From assembly GCF_030546695.1 (NCBI RefSeq), contig NZ_JAUOTP010000002.1:310001-374000 (forward strand): 64,000 bases of DNA. Reading direction: 5' to 3'. The position numbers were made by a program, and so were the translations under genes. Positions within the stretch are counted from its first letter, which is position 1, and each line of letters starts with the position of its first letter. The stretch is from Sphingomonas natans (lineage in GTDB: Bacteria; Pseudomonadota; Alphaproteobacteria; Sphingomonadales; Sphingomonadaceae). The notes beneath the pieces are model-generated. The model was not told where the DNA came from. It saw only the letters and a list, made by a program, of their open reading frames with translations, and did no database searches. Positions 44,285-52,314 of the stretch are shown piece after piece.

Positions 44285-45611
44285 CGGTCATCCCGTCGAT
44301 GCGGATCGTCGGTACGTCGTGCGCGCGGCGGAAGACGAGGTCGTCGGCCGCGGTCAGATGCAGGAACATCTCGGGCAGGCAGCCCGCCGCGGTGACTTCG
44401 GCGACCGGCTCGGCGAGCTGGCCGTCGCGGATCGCGAAGCCCGAGGCGCCGCGGCTATAATCGCCCGTCACCATATTGACGCCCTGGCCGATCAGCTCGG
44501 TGACGAACAGGCCGAGCTTGATGTCGCCGATCAACTCGGCGACCGACAGCGCGCCCTTCTCCAGATAGAGATTGCTCGTCCCCGCGCCGGGCGCACCCGA
44601 TCCGCCGCGCGTCGCGTGGCCAGTGGGTTGCAGATCGAGCTGGCGGGACGAGGCGCTGTCGAGCAGCCAGGTCGTCAGCACGCCATCCTCGATCAGGTCG
44701 ATCGCGTGCGTCGGCAGACCCTCGCCATCGAAGGCGCGGCTGCGCAGGCCGCGCAGGCGGTGCGGATCGTCGCGGATCGTGATCCCCTTGGCGAAGACCT
44801 GCTGGCCGAGCTTGCCGAGCAGGAAGCTCGTCTTGCGCGCGATCGCGGCGCCGGTGACCGCGCCGGCCATATGGCCGATGAGGCTGGAGCCGACGCGCGG
44901 ATCGAACACGACCGGCATCGGCCCCGACGGCAATTTGCCCGGATTGAGCCGCGCCACGGTGCGCTCGCCGGCGCGGCGGCCAATCTCCTCGGGCGCCTCC
45001 AGATCGGCGAAGTGGCGCGAGGAATGATAGCCGTAATCGCGCTGCATGCCCGAGCCTTCGCCCGCGATCACGCTGGCCGAAATGCCGTAGCCGCTGGACG
45101 AGAAGCTGCGCAGGAAGCCGGTGCTCGTCGCTAGCGCCATCGCGGTACGGCCGGCGCTGGCGCCCGCGCCCTCGCTGTTGACGACGCCTGTGATGCCGCG
45201 CGCCGCATCCTCGGCGGCTAGCGCCAGCGCGCGCAGGCGATCGGGCGCGGGATCTGCACCGTCGTCGCCATCAATTTCGGGCGCGTCGCCTTGCAGCAGC
45301 AACTCCGCGGGGGCGAGGCCGGCATAAGGATCCTCGGGCGCCTCGCGCGCCATCGCCACCGCGCGCTCGACGAGCGCGGACAAGGCATCGTCGGTCAGGC
45401 TGGAGGAGGAGACGCTGGCCGAACGCTGGCCGACGAACACGCGCAGCCCGATATCCTCGCCGTCCGAGCGCTGGACATCCTCGAGCAGGCCGAGCCGCAC
45501 CTGCACCTGCGTGCTCTCGCTGCGATAATAAACGGCATCGGCGGCGTCGGCGCCGGCCCGGGCCGCAGCCTCGACAAGGGCGGCGACGCGATCTTCGTTG
45601 GCGGAGGTCAT
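44271..45611 (-). CDS. pmbA: TldD/PmbA family metalloprotease subunit
   Basis: 446 residues. The PmbA/TldE pattern is present: YRSESTQVQVRLGLLEDVQRSDGEDIGLRV at the N-terminus, then GVVNSEGAGASAG, MQRDYGYHSSRHF, and the C-terminal NMVTGDYSRGASGF. PmbA lacks the zinc HExxxH motif, as here, and pairs with TldD to degrade unfolded peptides and process microcin B17 or the CcdA antitoxin in E. coli. tldD is not in this window, but a ccdAB pair is, 6.4 kb away. First gene of the operon with cysQ. Confidence 0.9.
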   Translation of the reverse strand: MTSANEDRVAALVEAAARAGADAADAVYYRSESTQVQVRLGLLEDVQRSDGEDIGLRVFVGQRSASVSSSSLTDDALSALVERAVAMAREAPEDPYAGLAPAELLLQGDAPEIDGDDGADPAPDRLRALALAAEDAARGITGVVNSEGAGASAGRTAMALATSTGFLRSFSSSGYGISASVIAGEGSGMQRDYGYHSSRHFADLEAPEEIGRRAGERTVARLNPGKLPSGPMPVVFDPRVGSSLIGHMAGAVTGAAIARKTSFLLGKLGQQVFAKGITIRDDPHRLRGLRSRAFDGEGLPTHAIDLIEDGVLTTWLLDSASSRQLDLQPTGHATRGGSGAPGAGTSNLYLEKGALSVAELIGDIKLGLFVTELIGQGVNMVTGDYSRGASGFAIRDGQLAEPVAEVTAAGCLPEMFLHLTAADDLVFRRAHDVPTIRIDGMTVAGA

Positions 45612-45760
45612 CGCCTGCCCTTAGGCACCTAAGCCGCCGAACGGAAGGCGGCGTGCGTGATCGGGTGTAGGCCCGCCGTGATGGGAGCTGGGGCGACTCC
45701 CGAGATGCAAGCGCCTACGACAGGGGGCACAGCCGCCTCCATCACATATCGGGAACCCGC

Positions 45761-46201
45761 ATGACCCTCGATCATCCGCGCAAGCAGCGGCTCGCCGCCT
45801 TCATCCGGCGCGTCTGGGACGAGGGCGACGCGAGCGCGGCGGACGAATATCTCGCGGACAGCTACGTGATCCGTCACGATCCGGGCGATCCGTGGGACGG
45901 GATGACGCTCGACCGCGCCGGCTTCCGGGATCGCGTCGAACGATCGCGCGCCGCCTTTCCGGATCAGCGCTTCGATATTCAGGAGCTGTTCGCGGACGGC
46001 GACAGCGTCGTCATGTCGTGGCTGTGGGCGGCCACGCACCAGGGCGATCTTCCAGGCTTTCCGGCATCGGGCAAGACGATCCGGATGTCGGGCGCGACCG
46101 TCTATGGCTTCGACGCCGAGGATCGCCTCACCGGCCACTGGCAGATCACCGATCGGCTCGGCGTCTATCAGCAGCTTCAGCGGAATATGCTCGCCGGTTA
46201 G
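45761..46201 (+). CDS. SnoaL-like ester cyclase family protein
   Basis: 146 residues, a single NTF2-like domain: LAAFIRRVWDEGDASAADEYLADSYVIRHDPGDPW at the start and the family's FPASGKTIRMSGATVYGFD near the end. The fold serves polyketide cyclases and many small hydrolases; the substrate is unknown. Its stop TAG overlaps the stop TAA of the convergent GH27 gene within GTTAGG. Confidence 0.8.
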   Translation: MTLDHPRKQRLAAFIRRVWDEGDASAADEYLADSYVIRHDPGDPWDGMTLDRAGFRDRVERSRAAFPDQRFDIQELFADGDSVVMSWLWAATHQGDLPGFPASGKTIRMSGATVYGFDAEDRLTGHWQITDRLGVYQQLQRNMLAG

Positions 46202-48036
46202 GGCGCCTCGCCGCGCTCCAGCCGCAATCCGGCCCAGACGAAGCTCGACGCACCCGGCGCCGCGGCCGGCGCGACCAGTTCGAGCGACTGCGCGCCGGCG
46301 AGGGACAGCGTCACCGGCGCGCCATCGGGCACGGCATCGCGGAGGCGACGGCCGTCCACATAGATTGCGTAGCGGGCGAGGCTGGTGCCCGTCGCGGTCG
46401 GGCTGATGCGGATCGCGCGAAATTCCTGATCCAGCGCGATCCGAAGCCGGGATCCCGCTGCGACACCCAGGGCCGTGCGGTCCCTCCGGCCGGCGATCGT
46501 GATCGGCTGCCCATCCGGGAGATATCCGATGCGGGCGCAGATCCAGTCGCGCTTCGTGCTGCGATCGGCAGCCTTGAAGCCGGCATCGATCACGTCGATC
46601 CGCGCCGGTATCTCGTCGGCAAACGCCGTATCGGGCTCGGCCGGCTTGCCTATGACCGTGAACAAGGTAGTTTCATGCGGTGCCAGCTGCGCCTCGATCC
46701 GGCCGCCGGGCACGCGCTTCGTCTCGCGCCGCCAGACGTCCCGCGCCTCGGCGGGTGCCGTCGGATCGAGATGCAGATCGGCCAGATCGACCGCGAGCGA
46801 AAGCGGCGTCGCTCCGCGATTGATCAAGGCGACGGCTTTCCGCCCCGCGCCGGCCAGCGGCTTGACGATGATCTCGCCTTCGTCGGTCGCCGACAGGATC
46901 ACGCCCTGGTGGCCGGCGGGATCCTGATCGATCGCGATGACCTCACGATTGCCGACGAGCGCATCGATGGCGGGATCGGCCTTGGCGAAATCATAACTGA
47001 GCATCAGCGGCGCGGCGATGATCGCCCACATCGACAGATGCGCGCGGGCCTCGGTGAGATGCGCGCCATCGAAATCGCCATTGCCGATCTCCAGCAGATC
47101 CGGATCGTTCCAGTGACCGGGCCCGGCGAAGAGCGCGCGCGGCGCGGCGCTATCGAAATTGTGCAGCATCGACGCCCAGTTCGGATGGATGTCGGCGCTG
47201 GTCCGCCACATCTGCCCGGATCGCCCCGCCCAATCGTTCACGTCCGCCTCCCCCCAGGCGCAGATTGCCAGCAAGGGGGGAGCAGCCGGCGCAAAGGCCC
47301 GCAGATCCCGGACAAAAGCGGCATAGAGCGCCGCGAGGCCGGCCGGATCGGACTCCATAGGCTTGTCCCGCACGATCATCGGCGGAAAGGCCCGATACAG
47401 GCCGTCGCGCACCGCCGGCGTCGCCGCCGCATAGTCCGCGACCCCGCAGGCATCGACCTTGACGAAATCGAAGCCCCAGGCCGCGAACATCCGGGCATCG
47501 GCCGGACCATGCCCGAACAGGCCGACCTCCCGCTGATCGCGTGTGCCTTCGGGCAGGTTCGGGCTTTGCGCGTCCCAATGCTGCGAGCAGGTGTTGCGCC
47601 CGATATCGGTGTAGATTCCGGCCTTCAGGCCCATGCCGTGGAGGCGCTGGACGAACGGGCGGAAGCTGGTGCCGCCATCCGCTTGCGCGGCCGATGGAAA
47701 CAGGTTGGTCCTGATCCGGATCGCCGACGGTGTGCGGCGAAGCCACCAGCCATCGTCGATATTGACGTAAAGATAGCCGGCATCGGCCAGCTTCAGCCGA
47801 ACCAGCGCCTCCGCGGCCCGGAAAATATCTGCCTCGTCATAAGCGAGACGAAAGACGTTGAACGGGTTCCATCCCATGGGCGGCGTCGCCGCGAGCGGCG
47901 CGCGCGTCGACGGCGGACCGCTCGCCTCCGCTACCGTGCCGCCAATAGAGGCCAAGGCGATTCCCATCGCCAAAGAGAAGCCGCTTACTCCGATCCATCG
48001 TATGCCCGCCGCCAATGATCGCATCGCAATCCGCAT
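46198..48036 (-). CDS. Secreted GH27 alpha-galactosidase-like glycosidase
   Basis: 612 residues from ATG 48036 (GTG 48045 and ATG 48024 possible). Signal peptide to about residue 38 (ending GGTVAEA). The GH27 barrel begins at ATPPMGWNPFN; the nucleophile is Asp195 in FVKVDACG, and the likely acid/base is Asp282 in WRTSADI. An all-beta domain follows (about 385-465), then a C-terminal carbohydrate-binding-like domain (RIGYLPDGQPITIAGR, TALGVAAGSRLRIALD) resembling degenerate NPCBM. It should remove alpha-galactosyl or related residues in the periplasm. The gene starts about 10 bases after the HxlR stop, on the same strand. Confidence 0.87.
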   Translation of the reverse strand: MRIAMRSLAAGIRWIGVSGFSLAMGIALASIGGTVAEASGPPSTRAPLAATPPMGWNPFNVFRLAYDEADIFRAAEALVRLKLADAGYLYVNIDDGWWLRRTPSAIRIRTNLFPSAAQADGGTSFRPFVQRLHGMGLKAGIYTDIGRNTCSQHWDAQSPNLPEGTRDQREVGLFGHGPADARMFAAWGFDFVKVDACGVADYAAATPAVRDGLYRAFPPMIVRDKPMESDPAGLAALYAAFVRDLRAFAPAAPPLLAICAWGEADVNDWAGRSGQMWRTSADIHPNWASMLHNFDSAAPRALFAGPGHWNDPDLLEIGNGDFDGAHLTEARAHLSMWAIIAAPLMLSYDFAKADPAIDALVGNREVIAIDQDPAGHQGVILSATDEGEIIVKPLAGAGRKAVALINRGATPLSLAVDLADLHLDPTAPAEARDVWRRETKRVPGGRIEAQLAPHETTLFTVIGKPAEPDTAFADEIPARIDVIDAGFKAADRSTKRDWICARIGYLPDGQPITIAGRRDRTALGVAAGSRLRIALDQEFRAIRISPTATGTSLARYAIYVDGRRLRDAVPDGAPVTLSLAGAQSLELVAPAAAPGASSFVWAGLRLERGEAP

Positions 48037-48046
48037 CGCCACCACT

Positions 48047-48454
48047 TCACTCCGCCTCCGCGCGCCGATCGAAGTTCGCGCGCGCCGCCTGGATCGTCTC
48101 GTAATGCGTATCCGCCCACATCCCGATCGCCTGCATCGGCGCGCGCAGCGAATCGCCGAGCTCGGTCAAAGCATAATCGACGCGCGGCGGGATCGAGGGC
48201 GTCACGGTGCGCGTGACGAGCCCGTCGCGCTCGAGTCCGCGCAGCGAGAGCGTCAGCATGCGCTGCGAAATGCCGCCGATCTGGCGCTTGAGCTCGTTGA
48301 AGCGGCGCGGACCGCCGCCGAGAACCATCACGATCAGGATGCTCCATTTGTCGCCGATCCGTTGGAGGATAGGCGCGACGCGCGTGCAGCCAGCATGATC
48401 GGGTGCGGGCGGCAGCGCCTCCCCGGCGGTTACATCCTTGTGCGCGAGTGACAA
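48047..48454 (-). CDS. HxlR family transcriptional regulator (TTG start)
   Basis: 135 residues. The HxlR winged helix is complete: CTRVAPILQRIGDKWSILIVMVLGGGPRRFNELKRQIGGISQRMLTLSLRGLERDGLVTR. Cys23 immediately before the domain is the conserved cysteine that HxlR sensors such as YodB and HypR use for redox or quinone sensing. No ATG or GTG is available before the domain; TTG 48454 has a perfect AAGGAGG 7 bases upstream. It is divergent from azoR, the classic target of such regulators, and leads into the GH27 gene. Confidence 0.88.
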   Translation of the reverse strand: MSLAHKDVTAGEALPPAPDHAGCTRVAPILQRIGDKWSILIVMVLGGGPRRFNELKRQIGGISQRMLTLSLRGLERDGLVTRTVTPSIPPRVDYALTELGDSLRAPMQAIGMWADTHYETIQAARANFDRRAEAE

Positions 48455-48461
48455 AATAGTG

Positions 48462-48468
48462 CCTCCTT
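48462..48468 (-). promoter_or_regulatory. Ribosome binding site that fixes the HxlR TTG start
   Basis: On the minus strand AAGGAGG lies 7 bases before TTG 48454. It is the strongest Shine-Dalgarno sequence I noted in the window and decides an otherwise doubtful start. Confidence 0.8.
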
Positions 48469-48483
48469 GTGGGCGACCGGCCT

Positions 48484-48511
48484 GGTCACATATCGATCCT
48501 CGGTCACATAT
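48484..48511. promoter_or_regulatory. Direct repeat GGTCACATAT, candidate HxlR operator
   Basis: GGTCACATAT occurs at 48484-48493 and again at 48502-48511, 18 bases apart start to start, in the 77-base gap between hxlR and azoR. The second copy runs into ATATATACC, the most AT-rich stretch and a likely -10 region for azoR. Position and repetition suggest that HxlR represses azoR and itself here. Confidence 0.5.
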
Positions 48512-48531
48512 ATATACCGGGACACGTCATC

Positions 48532-49098
48532 ATGAAACTGCTCCAGATCGATTCCAGCATCCTCGGCGAGAATTCGGTGAGCCGGCAGCTCACCGCCGCG
48601 ATCGTGGATCAATTGCGCGCGTCCGATCCGTCGATCGCAATCGTCTCGCGCGATCTTGCCGCCGATCCGGTGCCGCATCTGACGCTCGCGACCTTGCCCG
48701 CGGCCAATCCGGATGCACGCGCCGACCTGGATCAGTTCAAGGCGGCCGACATCGTCGTCATCGGCGCGCCGATGTACAATTTCACGGTGCCCAGCCAGCT
48801 GAAGGCGTGGATCGATCGCATCCTCGTGGCGGGCGAAACCTTCGCTTATGGCGACAATGGTCCCAAAGGCCTTGCCGGCGGCAAGCGCGTGATCGTCGCC
48901 GTCTCGAGCGGCAACGTCTATGGCGCGGGGACGGCCTATGCGAGCTACGACCATCTCGCGACCTATCTGCGCGCGGTGTTCGGCTTCATCGGCATCGAGC
49001 CGGAGTTCGTCACCGCCGAGGGCATCGCCTTCGGGCCGGAGCAGCGCGCGGCATCGATCGAACAGGCTCTGGGGACGGTTTCGGCGCTGGCGGCTTAG
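48532..49098 (+). CDS. azoR: FMN-dependent NADH-azoreductase
   Basis: 188 residues. Begins MKLLQIDSSILGENSVSRQL with the FMN phosphate-binding SxLGxxSxS loop; PMYNFTVPSQLKAWIDRI and FAYGDNGPKGL are further AzoR signatures. The enzyme performs two-electron reduction of quinones and azo dyes and protects against thiol stress from quinones. ATG 48532 is the family start; an upstream in-frame extension is rejected. It is divergent from the HxlR regulator gene. Confidence 0.93.
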   Translation: MKLLQIDSSILGENSVSRQLTAAIVDQLRASDPSIAIVSRDLAADPVPHLTLATLPAANPDARADLDQFKAADIVVIGAPMYNFTVPSQLKAWIDRILVAGETFAYGDNGPKGLAGGKRVIVAVSSGNVYGAGTAYASYDHLATYLRAVFGFIGIEPEFVTAEGIAFGPEQRAASIEQALGTVSALAA

Positions 49099-49118
49099 GC
49101 TCTTCGCTCTCGTGCTTT

Positions 49119-49239
49119 CCCGCTCATCCTGAGGAGGGACTGAGCCCGACGAAGGCCTGTCTCGAAGGACCGGCACCGTCGCGCACGTCCTTCGAAACGC
49201 CATTTCGACAAGCTCAATGGCTCCTCAGGATGAGCGGGG
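49119..49239. repeat. Extragenic palindrome, CCGCTCATCCTGAGGAG family
   Basis: CCCGCTCATCCTGAGGAGGGACTGAG is mirrored by CTCAATGGCTCCTCAGGATGAGCGGGG; TCGAAGGAC/GTCCTTCGA pair inside. It contains CGACAAGCTCA, a core shared with the CTTCGACAAGCTCAGCAC family, so the two are probably related. It fills the gap between convergent azoR and ubiA. Confidence 0.75.
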
Positions 49240-49250
49240 AATTGCTTGGC

Positions 49251-50159
49251 CTAAGCCGAAGCCGCCCCCACCACCGCGCACGCCAAAAACATCAGCAGCC
49301 CCGCGAAGCGATTCGATCGAAAGCGGGCGAGCGCGTCGGCCGGGTTTTCCACACGGAGCCCGGCGACCTGCCAAGCGAGATGCGCCCCCATCGGCAGCAG
49401 CCCGGCCAGCGCAAGCGGCTCGGGCCGGACTTGCCAAAGGGCGATCCCCCAACACGCCAGAGCCGCCGCGTAGAATCCCGCGACGCCACCCCGCGCATGG
49501 CTCCCAAGCGCACGCGCCGAGCTCTTCACGCCGGCGAGCGCATCGTCCTCCAGATCCTGCAGCGCATAGATCGTGTCGTAGCCGATCACCCACCCGATCG
49601 ATCCCGCATAGAGCCAGGCCATCGCCGGCGCGAAGCCGCCCGTCGCCGCCGGCCAGCCGACGAGTGCCGCCCACGAGAAGACGATGCCGAGCCACGCCTG
49701 CGGCCACCAGGTGATGCGCTTCATGAAGGGATAGGCCGCGACCGGAGCGATGCTCGCGAGCGCGACGATCTGCGCGGGTCGCTCCAGCCGGAGCAGGACG
49801 ACGAGCCCGATCAGCGACAGCAGACCGAGCCAGGCCCAGGCGAGCTTCAGCGACAGCCTGCCGCTCGCCAGCGGCCGCGCGGCGGTGCGCGCGACGCGCC
49901 TGTCGAGATCGCGATCGACGATGTCGTTATAGACGCAGCCCGCGCCGCGCATCGCCACCGCGCCCAGCGCGAACCACAACAGCAGATCCCAGCGCGCGAT
50001 CGCCTGCCCCGACAAGGCGATCGCCCAGGCGCCCGGCCAGAAGAGCAGCCACGCGCCGATCGGCCGATCGAGCCGCGCCAGCTGGACGAGATCGCGCGCG
50101 ACCGCGGGCAGGCGGGCGACGCCGCGATGCTCGCTGTCGGGGACGAGGGTGTCGCTCAT
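49251..50159 (-). CDS. ubiA: 4-hydroxybenzoate polyprenyltransferase
   Basis: 302 residues, eight or nine membrane helices. The two Asp-rich motifs of UbiA are NDIVDRDLDRRV (about 78-89) and YDTIYALQDLEDD (about 196-208), which bind Mg-prenyl diphosphate. RPIGAWLLFWPGAW and RPLASGRLS are also family-typical. It prenylates 4-hydroxybenzoate, the membrane-committing step of ubiquinone synthesis. It follows the NYN-domain gene closely on the same strand. Confidence 0.94.
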   Translation of the reverse strand: MSDTLVPDSEHRGVARLPAVARDLVQLARLDRPIGAWLLFWPGAWAIALSGQAIARWDLLLWFALGAVAMRGAGCVYNDIVDRDLDRRVARTAARPLASGRLSLKLAWAWLGLLSLIGLVVLLRLERPAQIVALASIAPVAAYPFMKRITWWPQAWLGIVFSWAALVGWPAATGGFAPAMAWLYAGSIGWVIGYDTIYALQDLEDDALAGVKSSARALGSHARGGVAGFYAAALACWGIALWQVRPEPLALAGLLPMGAHLAWQVAGLRVENPADALARFRSNRFAGLLMFLACAVVGAASA

Positions 50160-50166
50160 GCGCGAA

Positions 50167-50940
50167 TCAGCGCAGGCGCTTGACGAAGACCCCGCCGTCG
50201 CGGTTCTCGATCTGGAAGTTCGGCACGTCCTCGATCAGATCGGACAGATGCTGATAGCCGTAATTGCGCGTGTCGAAGCTCGATCGGTTGCCCGCGAGCT
50301 GGCCGATCGCGGACAGGCTCGCATAGCCGCGCGCATCGCGCTTCACCGAATCATAGGCGTCGATCAGCAGCTTGAGCACGTCCTCGCCGACCTGCTTCTT
50401 CTTCGGCCGGCCTGCCGGCGGACGCGCGCCGATCGCGCGCGGCAGCGTATCCTCGAAGGTGAGTGGCTCCTCCTCGGGCGCGGCCGCGGCATCGGGGCCG
50501 CCCCCGCCCAAGGCGCCGACATCGATGAAGCGCGTGCAGGCCTGGCGGAAGCCCTCTGGCGTGCGCGAGGTGCCGAAGCCGTAGACCGGGATTCCGTCCT
50601 GGCGGATGCGCATCGCCAGCGGCATGAAATCGCTGTCCGACGACATGATCCCGAAGCCCTCGACGCGGCCGCGCGCGAGCAGGTCCATCGCGTCGATCGT
50701 CATCTTCATGTCGGTCGCGTTCTTGCCCTTGGTCAGATCGAACTGCTGCTGCGGCTCGATGCCGTGGCGGATCGACATGTCGCGCCAGCCCTTGAGCGCA
50801 GGCTTCGACCAGTTTCCGTAGACGCGCCGCACATTGACCGTGCCGAGCTCGGCGAGAACGGTCAGCACTGGGTCGATCGTCGAGGCGGACGCGTTGTCGG
50901 CATCGATCAGCAGCGCTACGTTGAGAGTGGCCTTGTCCAT
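50167..50940 (-). CDS. NYN domain RNase-like protein with C-terminal OST-HTH/LOTUS domain
   Basis: 257 residues. The NYN (LabA/PIN-like) domain covers ~1-150 with acidic clusters in ALLIDADNAS, NATDMKMTIDAMDLL and MSSDSDFMPLAMR, the expected metal-binding residues of a nuclease. Residues ~185-255 (GEDVLKLLIDAYDSV, GYASLSAIGQLAGNRSSFDTRNYGYQHLSDLIEDV) form an OST-HTH/LOTUS RNA-binding domain. The pair suggests an RNA-processing or RNA-surveillance nuclease. ATG 50940 fits the family (MDKATLNVALLID). ubiA begins 8 bases after its stop, so the two are probably cotranscribed. Confidence 0.85.
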   Translation of the reverse strand: MDKATLNVALLIDADNASASTIDPVLTVLAELGTVNVRRVYGNWSKPALKGWRDMSIRHGIEPQQQFDLTKGKNATDMKMTIDAMDLLARGRVEGFGIMSSDSDFMPLAMRIRQDGIPVYGFGTSRTPEGFRQACTRFIDVGALGGGGPDAAAAPEEEPLTFEDTLPRAIGARPPAGRPKKKQVGEDVLKLLIDAYDSVKRDARGYASLSAIGQLAGNRSSFDTRNYGYQHLSDLIEDVPNFQIENRDGGVFVKRLR

Positions 50941-50999
50941 GCGGACGGTCGTCGCGCGGATCGGCGCGTGATGCAATCGCGCAGATGTCCCGGAGATCC

Positions 51000-51737
51000 A
51001 TGCCCGCCACCCCCGCCTGGCCGCCCGCCTCCACCCCGCGCCTGTATGTCGAGGCTGTGCTGGCCGAGGGGCTGATGCTCGTGCTGGAGGGCGCGCAGGC
51101 CAATTATCTCGCCAATGTGATGCGGCTGAAGGCGGGTGATCCGGTGCGGCTGTTCGACGATTCCACCGGCGAGTGGCTGGCCGAAGTGGCGGATGCGGCC
51201 AAGCGGAACATCACCCTGCGGCTGACGACGAAGCTGCGCGCGCGCGAGGCGGTGCCCGATATCTGGCTGCTGTTCGCGCCGCTGAAGAAGGACCCGCTCC
51301 ATTATCTGGTGGAGAAGGCGACCGAACTGGGCGTGGCGCGGCTCCAGCCGGTCGTCACGCACCGCACGATCGTCGACCGGCCCAATCCCGAACGGCTGCG
51401 CGCGCACATGATCGAGGCGGCCGAGCAATGCGACCGAACCGCGCTGCCCGAACTGGCCGAGCCGGTGAAGCTGGCGGCGTTGCTGGCGAGCTGGCCCGCC
51501 GGACGCGCCTTGCTGTTCGCCGACGAGGGCGGCGGCGAGCCCTTCGCCGACATCGCGCCCGGCCCGGCGGCTTTGCTGATCGGCCCCGAAGGCGGCTTCA
51601 CCGAGGACGAGCGCGGCGCGATCCGCGCGCACGCCAGCGCGACGCCCATCTCGCTCGGCCCCCGCATCCTGCGCGCCGAGACCGCAGCCGCGGCCGGGCT
51701 GGCAGCGTGGATGTCGCGCTTCGGCGACTGGCGCTAG
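51000..51737 (+). CDS. rsmE: 16S rRNA (uracil(1498)-N3)-methyltransferase
   Basis: 245 residues. SPOUT methyltransferase signatures LLIGPEGGFTEDE and LGPRILRAETAAAAGLA form the knotted S-adenosylmethionine site; EKATELGVARLQPV and RTIVDRPNPERL are RsmE-typical. It methylates U1498 of 16S rRNA. GGAG lies 5 bases before ATG 51000; ATG 50985 is the alternative. Its stop TAG shares the palindrome CTAG with the stop of the convergent ccdB gene. Confidence 0.93.
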   Translation: MPATPAWPPASTPRLYVEAVLAEGLMLVLEGAQANYLANVMRLKAGDPVRLFDDSTGEWLAEVADAAKRNITLRLTTKLRAREAVPDIWLLFAPLKKDPLHYLVEKATELGVARLQPVVTHRTIVDRPNPERLRAHMIEAAEQCDRTALPELAEPVKLAALLASWPAGRALLFADEGGGEPFADIAPGPAALLIGPEGGFTEDERGAIRAHASATPISLGPRILRAETAAAAGLAAWMSRFGDWR

Positions 51738-52033
51738 ACGCCGCCTGTCAGCATATCGATCGCCGAGGTGATAGCGAGGCGATGCGCGCGTGCCGTCCCG
51801 ACCGGATTGCGCAGCACCGAGCGTGGCAGAGTCGCCGGGAGATGCGCCATCAGCACGTAGCCGACGCCGTCGATCTCTAGCATCGGGTTCAGTCGACTAG
51901 GGAAGATATAGACTGTGCCTTCCGCCACGAGAGGAAGAACGAGACGGGTCGTCAGGTCGCGCAGTAGATCCGATTGGCAATCGACGAACAGACCACCCGC
52001 CCCGGCGAGCCGGTAGAGATCAAACTGCGCCAC
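51734..52033 (-). CDS. ccdB: CcdB family toxin
   Basis: 99 residues, almost exactly the length of E. coli CcdB (101). The N-terminus MAQFDLYRLAG and the region LLRDLTTRLVLPLVAEG match the family, as do VGYVLMAHLPATLPRSVL and the C-terminal AIDMLTGGV; the gyrase-contacting C-terminal helix region is present. CcdB poisons DNA gyrase. The start is GTG 52033, overlapping the ccdA stop by 14 bases. It is convergent with rsmE and shares its stop palindrome. Confidence 0.85.
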   Translation of the reverse strand: MAQFDLYRLAGAGGLFVDCQSDLLRDLTTRLVLPLVAEGTVYIFPSRLNPMLEIDGVGYVLMAHLPATLPRSVLRNPVGTARAHRLAITSAIDMLTGGV

Positions 52034-52223
52034 ACGGCAGGATCATATATCGCGCGAGCGGGTGACCATTCTCTTCGTACCACCGATTGAGCGCTGCGAT
52101 GCCGTCCGCATTCTCGGCGCGCCACGCTGACCAGCGGGCCTCGCGATCCGCGTCGCGAGTCTTGTCTTCCACGCCCGTTGCTATCGCGTCGTCGGGTTCG
52201 TGCGCAGGCCGGGGCGCGTCCAT
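52020..52223 (-). CDS. ccdA: CcdA family antitoxin
   Basis: 67 residues. GAAGGAG lies 6 bases before ATG 52223, which fixes the start inside a much longer open frame. The C-terminal half (DREARWSAWRAENADGIAALNRWYEENGHPLARY) is the CcdB-binding region of CcdA, with the conserved W..EN...N.W.E.NG.PL pattern. The N-terminal DNA-binding part is short and poorly conserved (MDAPRPAHEPDDAIATG), so autoregulation may be altered. It neutralises CcdB; CcdA proteins are Lon substrates. Confidence 0.8.
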   Translation of the reverse strand: MDAPRPAHEPDDAIATGVEDKTRDADREARWSAWRAENADGIAALNRWYEENGHPLARYMILPCGAV

Positions 52224-52314
52224 CGCCATCTCCTTCGAACCCGGAGATATCGCCTGTCGACCCGCTCGCGCAACCCGCTGGCGCAAGGCTTTGCGCCAAG
52301 CTATCTGCCCGCGC

